12,072 nucleotides of DNA from Deltaproteobacteria bacterium (GTDB lineage Bacteria > Bdellovibrionota > UBA1018 > UBA923). A program made the position numbers and the translations under genes. Every line of letters begins with the position of its first letter. The stretch's first letter is position 1. Under the pieces are notes generated by a model. It did not search any database. It saw only the letters and a program-made list of their open reading frames with translations, and had not been told where the DNA came from. Below, piece by piece: positions 6,752 through 12,072 of this stretch. The stretch spans positions 1-12,072 of the forward strand of contig JACQAX010000361.1 of NCBI GenBank assembly GCA_016194795.1, in the 5' to 3' direction.

Positions 6752-7177
6752 ATGGCAAGAGGAGGAGCGGACTGGTTCATCGCCGCGTTGATCACCGGCG
6801 GCGCGCTGAGCGCCGCCGTGCTCGTGCTCGCGCTCGGCTTGTCGCTGCTGACGAAAGCTTTCCGTCCCGAGGTCTATGCCGTGATGAACCGCCGCATCGG
6901 CTCGATTCTCATCTTTTTCACTTCGGCCGCGATCGGCACGTCGTTCATCATGACGCTCGTCGCGATCACGGAATACGTCGCGAGCCTCGTGAAGGGAGCG
7001 CCGGCCAGCGAGGTCACCGAAGCCCCGTTCGCGGCGGTCACGCTCGGGCTCGCGGCCGCGCCGTTTCTCAAGCGCATCTTGAACCATTGGATTCGCAATT
7101 GGACGATTTTGGCGCTGGTGCTTACGCTTTCTTTCACGATTGGGGTTTTGTTGATTTATCCGGCGGGAGCGAATTGA
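6752..7177 (+). CDS. Small integral membrane protein of unknown function
   Basis: The 141-residue product is very hydrophobic, with membrane segments at about residues 9-34, 50-78 and 117-137 and a possible fourth, shorter one at 92-108. Charged loops lie between them (KAFRPE at 35-40, NRR at 46-48, KR and NHWIRN at 107-116). I do not recognise a family. No Shine-Dalgarno sequence can fit between the likely -10 element and the ATG. Instead a strong purine run AGAGGAGGAG lies inside the gene, at codons 3-5. It could in principle serve a later start, but no start codon lies at a suitable distance (the first is TTG 6788). The last 100 bases are noticeably more AT-rich than the rest. It follows the SDR-Nudix operon after 150 bases, and is convergent with the ferritin-like gene across the second heptamer repeat. 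Confidence 0.75.
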   Translation: MARGGADWFIAALITGGALSAAVLVLALGLSLLTKAFRPEVYAVMNRRIGSILIFFTSAAIGTSFIMTLVAITEYVASLVKGAPASEVTEAPFAAVTLGLAAAPFLKRILNHWIRNWTILALVLTLSFTIGVLLIYPAGAN

Positions 7178-7193
7178 CGGTGGTATCCGGGAC

Positions 7194-7240
7194 CGTTACC
7201 GGTTCCGTCACCCGTTACCCGTTACCCGTCACCCGAATCC
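7194..7240. repeat. CGTTACC-type heptamer repeat, copy 2 (convergent junction)
   Basis: The units are CGTTACC (7194-7200), GGTTC, then CGTCACC, CGTTACC, CGTTACC, CGTCACC and a degenerate CGAATCC, in perfect 7-base register from 7206 to 7240. TACCGGTTCCGT at 7197-7208 and the 20 bases at 7209-7228 are identical to copy 1 at 2462-2500. The setting is also the same: between the stop codon of a plus-strand gene (7175-7177) and that of a minus-strand gene (complement of 7243-7245). The units here vary by single bases (T/C at position 4), as expected of an old or drifting array. Confidence 0.82.
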
Positions 7241-7242
7241 CC

Positions 7243-7806
7243 TCAGCCCACGTTACGAAGCGCCTCCCCCGAATCCAAATTCCGAAGCAAGCTAACAAGC
7301 TCCTCCGCATGCTCTTCTTCCACCGCAAGCACCTGCTCGAGAATCCGGCGCGAGGTGGGATCTCCCGCGCCGATGTACTGGATCATCAGCCGATAAGAGT
7401 CGATCGCGATGCGCTCGGCGACGAGATTCTCCTCGATCATCCCGACGAGATCGCCGCCCTCGACGTACTCGGCGTGGCTGCGTTCGCTCAGCGTATCAGG
7501 ATTGAAATCGGGCTCGCCGCCGAGCTGGACGATTCGCCCGGCGAGCATTCCCGCGTGCTCGAGCTCTTCGTTGGCGTGCTCGAGGAACTCCTCCTTGACC
7601 GACTCGCTGTGAATGCCCTGGGCCATGTAGTAATGGCGCCGGTAGCGCAGGGAACAGACAAGCTCGGTGGCGAGCGCCGAGTTGAGCATCTCGATGACCG
7701 TGGCGCGATCCGCGCCGTAGCTTTCGGTGACGGCCCCCTGATCGAGCTGCCCGCGCGCGCGGCGGCGGATATCCTGGACGTCGACGGAGAATGTTTTTTT
7801 GTTCAT
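7243..7806 (-). CDS. Bacterioferritin/Dps-like ferritin-family protein
   Basis: This four-helix-bundle protein probably stores iron or detoxifies iron and peroxide in the cytoplasm. The 187-residue product has all diiron ligands of the ferritin superfamily: Glu48 (ATELV), Glu81/His84 in EELEH, Glu131 in AERIAID, and Glu163/His166 in EEEHAE. The first 30 or so residues (DVQDIRRRARGQLDQGAVTESYG) extend beyond the bundle. The position matching the haem-ligand Met52 of E. coli bacterioferritin, between the Glu and His of ExxH, is Leu82, so bis-Met haem binding is not expected. This matches proteins usually labelled bacterioferritin or Dps-like that lack haem. The start at 7806 is chosen for its family-like N-terminus; no Shine-Dalgarno sequence is visible. 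It is divergent from the exported peptidase gene by 46 bases and convergent with the small membrane protein. Confidence 0.88.
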   Translation of the reverse strand: MNKKTFSVDVQDIRRRARGQLDQGAVTESYGADRATVIEMLNSALATELVCSLRYRRHYYMAQGIHSESVKEEFLEHANEELEHAGMLAGRIVQLGGEPDFNPDTLSERSHAEYVEGGDLVGMIEENLVAERIAIDSYRLMIQYIGAGDPTSRRILEQVLAVEEEHAEELVSLLRNLDSGEALRNVG

Positions 7807-7852
7807 GAGGCCGGTTGAGTGCAACGGCCGTGCCGTGGTTAAATCGAAGGAT

Positions 7853-8569
7853 ATGACGACCATCCTGCTTTCGTTTCTGCTGTTGCTGTCGCCGTCGCTG
7901 TCGGGCGGAGGAGCCGCTTCCGCCGCCGAGCTTCTTACCAATGAGGTGGCGATCCACGACGCGCCGAAGTGGTTGACCGCGGCGCGGGTGAACAAGGTGG
8001 TCCAGAAAGTGCAACGCATGCTGGAATGGGACATCCGCAAGGTCGAGGTGCGCTGGCACTCGAACGAATCGGAGTTCGCGGCGGCCCATGGCTTGCCGGT
8101 CGTGCGCGACGGTACGGCGCAGATTCTCGCTGTGTCGAAAAAATCGGAGAACACGATCCACGTCGGCCCGCGCGTCGACACGACGAACTTCGACGGCACG
8201 TTCGGCCACGAGCTGGCGCACGTCATCGTCTATCAGAAATACAAGACCGCCATTCCCGTCTGGCTGGAGGAGGGGCTGGCCAACTACTCCGCCAAGAACA
8301 GCACGGTCGACTACAAATACCTGTCCACGCAGCCGGACGTCGACGTGAAGGCGATGGGGCACCCGTTCGGCGGAAAGGGGCCCGGCCCGCGCTTCCACTA
8401 CATGGCCTCGACGGCGCTCATGGAAATGATCGCCTCGAAGTGCGACATCCACGAGCTGCTTCAGCTGTCCGTGGGCGAGAAGCTGGAGAGTTATCTCGAT
8501 ACCTTCTGCGGCATCAGCGATTTGAACGCCGAGTTTCGCAGGTTCGTGAAGCGCAAGGCGGGGAGCTGA
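7853..8569 (+). CDS. Exported gluzincin-type (HExxH) zinc metallopeptidase, peptidase MA-like
   Basis: This is a 238-residue secreted or periplasmic protein predicted to be a zinc peptidase. A signal peptide covers residues 1-24 (MTTILLSFLLLL..., cleavage after ASA). The zinc site is HELAH (His119, Glu120, His123) with the third ligand Glu140 in PVWLEEGLANY, 20 residues from the first motif, which is the usual arrangement in the peptidase MA-like gluzincins. The physiological substrate is unknown. The C-terminal part (residues 180-238) is helical with two cysteines, Cys197 and Cys219, that could pair after export. The ATG at 7853 is preceded closely by GAAGG. An upstream in-frame ATG at 7799 would put non-signal-like residues first. 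The 46-base gap to the divergent ferritin-like gene holds one short AT patch (TTAAAT at 7839-7844) that may serve as a -10. Confidence 0.85.
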   Translation: MTTILLSFLLLLSPSLSGGGAASAAELLTNEVAIHDAPKWLTAARVNKVVQKVQRMLEWDIRKVEVRWHSNESEFAAAHGLPVVRDGTAQILAVSKKSENTIHVGPRVDTTNFDGTFGHELAHVIVYQKYKTAIPVWLEEGLANYSAKNSTVDYKYLSTQPDVDVKAMGHPFGGKGPGPRFHYMASTALMEMIASKCDIHELLQLSVGEKLESYLDTFCGISDLNAEFRRFVKRKAGS

Positions 8570-8605
8570 CGCCGGGAAGGGCTCCCGGGCGGCAAAAAAC
8601 AGCCG

Positions 8606-8620
8606 CGGCAGTTCCTGCCG
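8606..8620. other. Perfect hairpin between the exported genes
   Basis: CGGCAG, a TTC loop and CTGCCG make a perfect 6-bp stem with a 3-base loop, 37 bases after the peptidase stop and 90 before the next gene. A CGGGA/TCCCG stem precedes it at about 8573-8587. There is no U-tract. It could be an operator, an mRNA processing or attenuation structure, or a weak terminator. Confidence 0.35.
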
Positions 8621-8709
8621 ATAGTGCGGCCGGCGGGTTGCTGCGAGAATCATCTTACCAACGCGGCCGCGGGTTTTCCGCCCCGCCGCTTGGACAGGAG
8701 TTGGCTCTC

Positions 8710-9048
8710 ATGAAATTAGCTTTAGCGTTCGCTTCGATCGTTCTGTTCCTCGCGCTCGTGCGGGTGGCTTCGGCCGCCTCGCCGTCGAGCGGTCTCTTCG
8801 TCGTCTTCGACGTCGACGGGCAAAGGTATCGCGCGCCCGTCAGCCGCGTCGCCGAGCCCTACGTTCGCGCTTTCGTGCGAGGCGAGGCCACGCATCGCGT
8901 GCCGCCGGCGCTCGCCCGCTCGTGGCTGCGCGTGGCCGGAGTGGTCGCGCGCCCGGCGTCGGTTCGGGTTGCTTCGGCCGAGGAATGCAGCGCAGGTCAG
9001 TGCGTGAGATTGCGCGGCCTTTACGCCGGCCGAAGCCCCACGTTCTAA
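8710..9048 (+). CDS. Small exported protein of unknown function
   Basis: The 112-residue product has a clear signal peptide (residues 1-22, MKLALAFASIVLFLALVRVASA). The mature part of about 90 residues is rich in Arg, Val and Ala, and ends with a pair of cysteines in EECSAGQC that could form a small disulfide loop after export. I recognise no family. The start is well supported: AGGAG at 8696-8700 lies 9 bases before the ATG, one of the best Shine-Dalgarno sequences in the window. It follows the exported peptidase by 140 bases that contain hairpins, so it is probably a separate or attenuated unit. It is convergent with the FecR-domain gene, with only 13 bases between the stops. Confidence 0.7.
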   Translation: MKLALAFASIVLFLALVRVASAASPSSGLFVVFDVDGQRYRAPVSRVAEPYVRAFVRGEATHRVPPALARSWLRVAGVVARPASVRVASAEECSAGQCVRLRGLYAGRSPTF

Positions 9049-9061
9049 CCTGGCCAGCCCT

Positions 9062-10288
9062 TCACCTGTTCAGCGTGTTGAGCTTCGTCGTCGGTATCTT
9101 GATGGGAATCGGCGAGGGGCGGGCTATCGGCACCAGAGGCGTCATCCCGCGAACCGGCGTCATGCGCGAGATCGGCGCGACTTTCCCGATCGTCGCGGCC
9201 GACCCGGCCAGCGTGCCGGGCATGTTCGAGCCGGCAGGCCCCAGGGTCGGAGCGTTGGCGGCCGCGGCCGTCGTCTGCGAGTCCGCCGAGTCGCTCTGCT
9301 GCTGGGTCTGAGTGCTCTTACCTCCGCCGCCCGTCGGCGCGCCGGTGCCCTTGCCACCCGTGGGCGTACCGTTGTTCACGTCCAGGCTCGTCGGCGCGTT
9401 GTTGTTGTTCGTGATCGTCGACTTCGAGCCGCCGTCTTCGCCCTTCTCGCCCTTCTTGCCGTGACCGTCCGAGCCATCGTGTTTCTCGAAGCGGCGTCTC
9501 TCGAGCTCGCTTTCGGCGTCCGAGCCGCGGCGGTTGCTTTGCGCCTGAGTGGCGCTCGTGCGCGACGAGTTCGCGCCCGAGGTGTCCGGCGCGTCGCTGC
9601 CGACGTTTCGGTCGAACTCAGGCGCCACCTTCCTCAGCTGCTCGCGAAATTGGGTGCGGTCGAACACGCTCGGCGAGTCGGCCTTGCTCATGCCGGGCCG
9701 CATCCCGCTCATCTGCCCGGCCTTCACCAGAACGACCAGGGTCGCCTGGGCGGCGGTGTTTTTCAGCGTCTGGAGATTGCGGGCCACCGCAACCGTGCCA
9801 TGCAGGGTGTGCAGCACCGACTCCTGCGTGTCGCGTTTCACCTCGACGACGAAATGCGTGCCGCGCACGCCCATGACCGAGGTTGGCGTCTTGACCGCGA
9901 AGGTTTCGTTGTCCTGGTAGACCTTGCGCACGAGCGAGCGCACGATCCCGTAGAACAGGTTGATCACGGTGTTCTGCACTCGCCCCGACTTGAATTTCTC
10001 GATGACGAAGCTCGTGTCCGGTCCCAGCACGAGCTCGCTGTTCTCGCGCAGCGTGAGCTTCACCGTTTGCGCATTCTTGGTGACGATCTTGTCGCCTTCG
10101 AAAATCGGGTCTTTCGCCCGGGCCTCGCGCGCCACGCCCGCGGCATTCACGACGTCCAGCGCGTCGCTCGCGCCTTCGATCGAAGTGATCGTTCCCGCCG
10201 GAAGAACCTTTGGTTCGTCAGCTTGGCCTGGAGCGACAAAAATCAGAAATGAACAAAGAACCCCCACCAACACCCAGTTTTTCCCCAT
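9062..10288 (-). CDS. Exported FecR-domain protein with long disordered tail
   Basis: FecR domains sit in periplasmic or secreted proteins. In the classical case they are sensor regulators; many stand-alone versions have unknown roles. The 408-residue product has a signal peptide (residues 1-23, cleavage after GQA), then a FecR-type beta-rich domain at about 30-190. It includes GDKIVT (65-70), LVLGPDTSF (87-95) and the hallmark TPTSVMGVRGTHF (134-146). Residues 225-408 are low complexity: Ser/Gly/Asn/Gln/Thr-rich, with charged RRRFEKHD, poly-Asn and Gly-rich blocks, ending in a Pro/Ile-rich segment. No membrane anchor, sigma factor or TonB receptor accompanies it, so this is not a classical fec-type signalling system. 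TAAAAT with an upstream TG (complement of 10297-10305) ends 8 bases before the ATG, with GAAGG between them. It is divergent from the PHP-type gene by 52 bases. Confidence 0.88.
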   Translation of the reverse strand: MGKNWVLVGVLCSFLIFVAPGQADEPKVLPAGTITSIEGASDALDVVNAAGVAREARAKDPIFEGDKIVTKNAQTVKLTLRENSELVLGPDTSFVIEKFKSGRVQNTVINLFYGIVRSLVRKVYQDNETFAVKTPTSVMGVRGTHFVVEVKRDTQESVLHTLHGTVAVARNLQTLKNTAAQATLVVLVKAGQMSGMRPGMSKADSPSVFDRTQFREQLRKVAPEFDRNVGSDAPDTSGANSSRTSATQAQSNRRGSDAESELERRRFEKHDGSDGHGKKGEKGEDGGSKSTITNNNNAPTSLDVNNGTPTGGKGTGAPTGGGGKSTQTQQQSDSADSQTTAAAANAPTLGPAGSNMPGTLAGSAATIGKVAPISRMTPVRGMTPLVPIARPSPIPIKIPTTKLNTLNR

Positions 10289-10340
10289 AGACCTTCATTT
10301 TAACATGGGCTAGCACCAGCTAACCAGGGGGGGCTCAACG
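10289..10340. promoter_or_regulatory. Divergent region between FecR-domain and PHP-type genes
   Basis: The minus strand has an extended -10-like TGTTAAAAT (complement of 10297-10305), 8 bases before the FecR-domain ATG. The plus strand has a strong Shine-Dalgarno AGGGGGGG (10326-10333), 7 bases before the ATG at 10341. The plus-strand promoter is not obvious. Confidence 0.4.
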
Positions 10341-11519
10341 ATGGCGTATGGAATTTGGGCAGGCTTAATAGCCGGTCTTGCAGGATTATTTTCGGGCACC
10401 GCGCAGGCCGCGGACTGGCTGCTTGTAGGCCAGCACTACCATACGACAACCGACGTCGAGTTCTCGCAGGACCCGTCGCGCCGCGACCCCAAGGGGTCGT
10501 ACCGCGTCGACGGCATCCGTGAGCTGCTCGAGCGTGGAGCCAAGCTCGGGCTGGACGCGATGGTCGTCACCGAGCACAATGCCGTGGCGACCTGCTTCGA
10601 CCGGCTTTTCCAGGATTCCACCAACAAGGTGACGTTGATCTGCGGCGAGGAGTGGACCAACAAGCGTTCGCTCCATCTCGGCCTCATCAACCCGCCGGTG
10701 AGCCGCGATACCGATGGTTATGTCCCGCGCGACGCCGATAAGGTTCGCGACAAAACGGACGTCGAGAACGACGCCCGCGAGCTCGTGCGCGCGGTCCACG
10801 CCGGGCTGCGCTCGCGTGGCCAAACGGGCCTGGCCGTGATCAACCACCCGGGCTTCGAGATGTACCGGCCCGCCGACTCGCTCGGAGCCGACGCGGCCGA
10901 AGTCGTCGTGCCCGAGTACGAGGATGCCGTGAAAACCCGCCTCTGGTGGATGCGGCGGCTCGCGGCCGGAGAGCGCCTCGTCGCGTTGGGTGGCTCCGAC
11001 TTCCATGCCTGCCAGGGCTGGGACTGCCTCAAGCGGGGCGACTATTTCCGCACGCTCTTCAGTGAGCCCGTGAATCTCGTCTACGCCGACTCCGCCGCGC
11101 CGGCCGACGTCGTGGCCGCGATGGCCCGCGGCCGGGTGGTCGCGTTGGCGGGGGCCAAGTACGCGAAGCTGCGCGTCGAGCTTTTCCTCGAGCGTGGAGA
11201 ACGCGACGGGCGGACGTACGCGATGGGCGACGTCGTGGAGGGCGCGCGAGCCGGCGACCTGCTCAAGGCGCGAGTGCGGATACTCAATGGCGAGGGCCTG
11301 TTTGCCGTCGTGTATGGCGTTGCCGGCTCCGGCGGGAAGGGCGCGCCGTTCACCGTCGCGCGCGAGATCGAGCTGGCAAGCGATGCCTACGACGACGTGC
11401 TCGAGCTGAAGCGCGGCGAAGCGCGCGATGCGATCCACGTCGAGGTTTTCGAGCCCGAAGACTGGGCGAGCCACTCCGATGCCCTGCCGATCGCGGTTTC
11501 GAACCCGATCTATTTCTGA
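10341..11519 (+). CDS. Exported PHP-domain metallohydrolase (CehA/McbA-like)
   Basis: This 392-residue protein has a signal peptide (residues 1-23, cleavage after AQA) and a PHP-type metal-dependent hydrolase domain. Metal-binding motifs are His32-x-His34 (QHYHTTT), His79 in DAMVVTEHN, Glu103/Glu104 in CGEEWT, His112 in HLGLIN, His169 in VINHPG, and Asp220/His222 in GGSDFHA. This set and order fit the CehA/McbA family, which includes an ester hydrolase but mostly uncharacterised phosphoesterase-like enzymes. The C-terminal region (about 255-392) looks beta-rich and resembles the accessory domain often following this fold. Its substrate is unknown, and export points to a periplasmic or outside target. 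The strong Shine-Dalgarno sequence supports ATG 10341. Its 3' end overlaps the convergent debranching gene by 10 bases. Confidence 0.88.
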   Translation: MAYGIWAGLIAGLAGLFSGTAQAADWLLVGQHYHTTTDVEFSQDPSRRDPKGSYRVDGIRELLERGAKLGLDAMVVTEHNAVATCFDRLFQDSTNKVTLICGEEWTNKRSLHLGLINPPVSRDTDGYVPRDADKVRDKTDVENDARELVRAVHAGLRSRGQTGLAVINHPGFEMYRPADSLGADAAEVVVPEYEDAVKTRLWWMRRLAAGERLVALGGSDFHACQGWDCLKRGDYFRTLFSEPVNLVYADSAAPADVVAAMARGRVVALAGAKYAKLRVELFLERGERDGRTYAMGDVVEGARAGDLLKARVRILNGEGLFAVVYGVAGSGGKGAPFTVAREIELASDAYDDVLELKRGEARDAIHVEVFEPEDWASHSDALPIAVSNPIYF

Positions 11520-12072
11520 ATCAGGATGCGCCGGGGCCCGCTGCGGCGGGTGATCTCGACGTTGCACGTGTTGCGTCCGCGCGAGACGACGAGGCTCAGC
11601 TCGGTGTCGCGCACGCGCAGGTCGTCGAGCCGGAGCGAGTTCACCTTCGACGGCAGAATGGGCGAGCGCAGGACGATGTCCTGCTGGTCGGGCGTGATGA
11701 CGAGGCCGAGCATCGCCTTCAGAATCAGGAAGGCCGAGCCCGCCGCCCAGGCCTGCGGCCGGCACGCGACCTCGTAGGGCACGGGCGGCTCGTCGTCGCG
11801 CCGTCGAAAGCCGCAGAAAAGCTCGGGCAGGCGCAGGTCTTCGCTCACCTCGGCCGCGTCGAACAGCGCGTCGCCGAGCCGCTGCAGATGGTCGACGTGG
11901 TTGTAGCAGCGCAGCCCCTCGGCGATCAGGCTGTTGTCGTGCGGCCAGACGCTGCCGTTGTGGTACGAGAGCGGGTTGTACGCCTTTTCGTCGGCGGCGA
12001 GCGTGCGGACGCCGTAGCCGGTGAAGAGGCGCGCCGACATGAGATGTCCCGCGACCGCGGCGGCTTCCTCTG
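11510..12072 (-). CDS. Amylo-alpha-1,6-glucosidase / glycogen-debranching-type protein, C-terminal part
   Basis: The reverse strand is open from the right window edge to a TAG at 11510, giving 186 codons of a gene whose 5' part lies outside. The sequence matches the C-terminal (alpha/alpha)6-barrel of glycogen-debranching-type glucosidases: GVRTLAADEKAYNPLSYHNG, SVWPHDNSLIAEGL, LPELFCGF and PYEVACRPQAWAAGSAF, in the family order. Counted from the Met complementary to 12040-12038, these fall in residues 10-110. A short beta-rich C-terminal segment follows. Such proteins cleave alpha-1,6 branch points of glycogen or related glucans, or trehalose-like and unknown sugars. Without the N-terminal part and acid residues the reaction is only a family inference. 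Its stop codon lies inside the end of the convergent PHP-type gene. With glucokinase in the same window it suggests alpha-glucan and glucose use. Confidence 0.9.
   Translation of the reverse strand, partial: EEAAAVAGHLMSARLFTGYGVRTLAADEKAYNPLSYHNGSVWPHDNSLIAEGLRCYNHVDHLQRLGDALFDAAEVSEDLRLPELFCGFRRRDDEPPVPYEVACRPQAWAAGSAFLILKAMLGLVITPDQQDIVLRSPILPSKVNSLRLDDLRVRDTELSLVVSRGRNTCNVEITRRSGPRRILIQK

Noticed and set aside
2462..7240. Heptamer arrays as a CRISPR array
   Set aside because: Units are 7 bases with no spacers, and no cas genes are present.
1193..8569. Defence island built from the nuclease-like enzyme, Nudix hydrolase, SDR and peptidase
   Set aside because: The nuclease-like protein and peptidase are exported, the genes lie in separate units, and no typical defence domains or mobile elements are visible.
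7496..8653. Long minus-strand open frame across the ferritin-like and peptidase genes
   Set aside because: Its translation is His/Arg-rich and without family features; it is a shadow of two well-supported genes in other frames.
9062..10288. Classical FecI-FecR iron-signalling locus
   Set aside because: There is no ECF sigma factor or TonB-dependent receptor nearby, and the protein has a signal peptide instead of the cytoplasmic N-terminus and single membrane span of FecR.

Overview
This is a GC-rich bacterial chromosomal segment, judged by eye and not counted. Genes are tightly packed on both strands and no gene-free stretch exceeds about 150 bases. Six of the twelve genes begin with a Sec-type signal peptide. 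An oligoribonuclease (Orn) and an E. coli-type glucokinase also occur, which suits a Gram-negative proteobacterium or a deltaproteobacterium-like lineage such as Myxococcota or Bdellovibrionota. This placement is inference; there is no rRNA or marker gene to settle it.

Layout, left to right. (1) 1-1074, minus: an exported protein of unknown function, cut by the window edge. (2) 1193-2439, plus: an exported enzyme of the zinc-dependent phospholipase C / S1-P1 nuclease superfamily, divergent from the first gene and broken by a one-base frameshift near 1971. (3) 2505-4123, minus: a two-gene operon, glk then orn. (4) 4192-6601, plus: a three-gene operon encoding an AI-2E-family membrane protein, a short-chain dehydrogenase and a Nudix hydrolase. 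(5) 6752-7177, plus: a small unknown membrane protein. (6) 7243-7806, minus: a bacterioferritin/Dps-like ferritin. (7) 7853-8569 and 8710-9048, plus: an exported HExxH peptidase and a 112-residue exported protein of unknown function. (8) 9062-10288, minus: an exported FecR-domain protein with a long disordered tail. (9) 10341-11519, plus: an exported PHP-type (CehA/McbA-like) metallohydrolase, overlapping by 10 bases the convergent end of (10), a glycogen-debranching-type glucosidase that runs off the right edge.

Functionally this looks like ordinary housekeeping and envelope content: sugar phosphorylation and alpha-glucan breakdown, nanoRNA turnover, nucleotide sanitation, iron storage, and a set of secreted or periplasmic proteins. 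I found no phage, insertion sequence, CRISPR array, toxin-antitoxin pair or recognisable defence system. The most distinctive sequence signals are non-coding. A heptamer repeat array (consensus CGTTACC) sits between two pairs of convergent genes almost 5 kb apart. In addition, a -10-like TAnAnT hexamer lies 6-8 bases before several start codons, which would fit leaderless or very short-leader transcripts.
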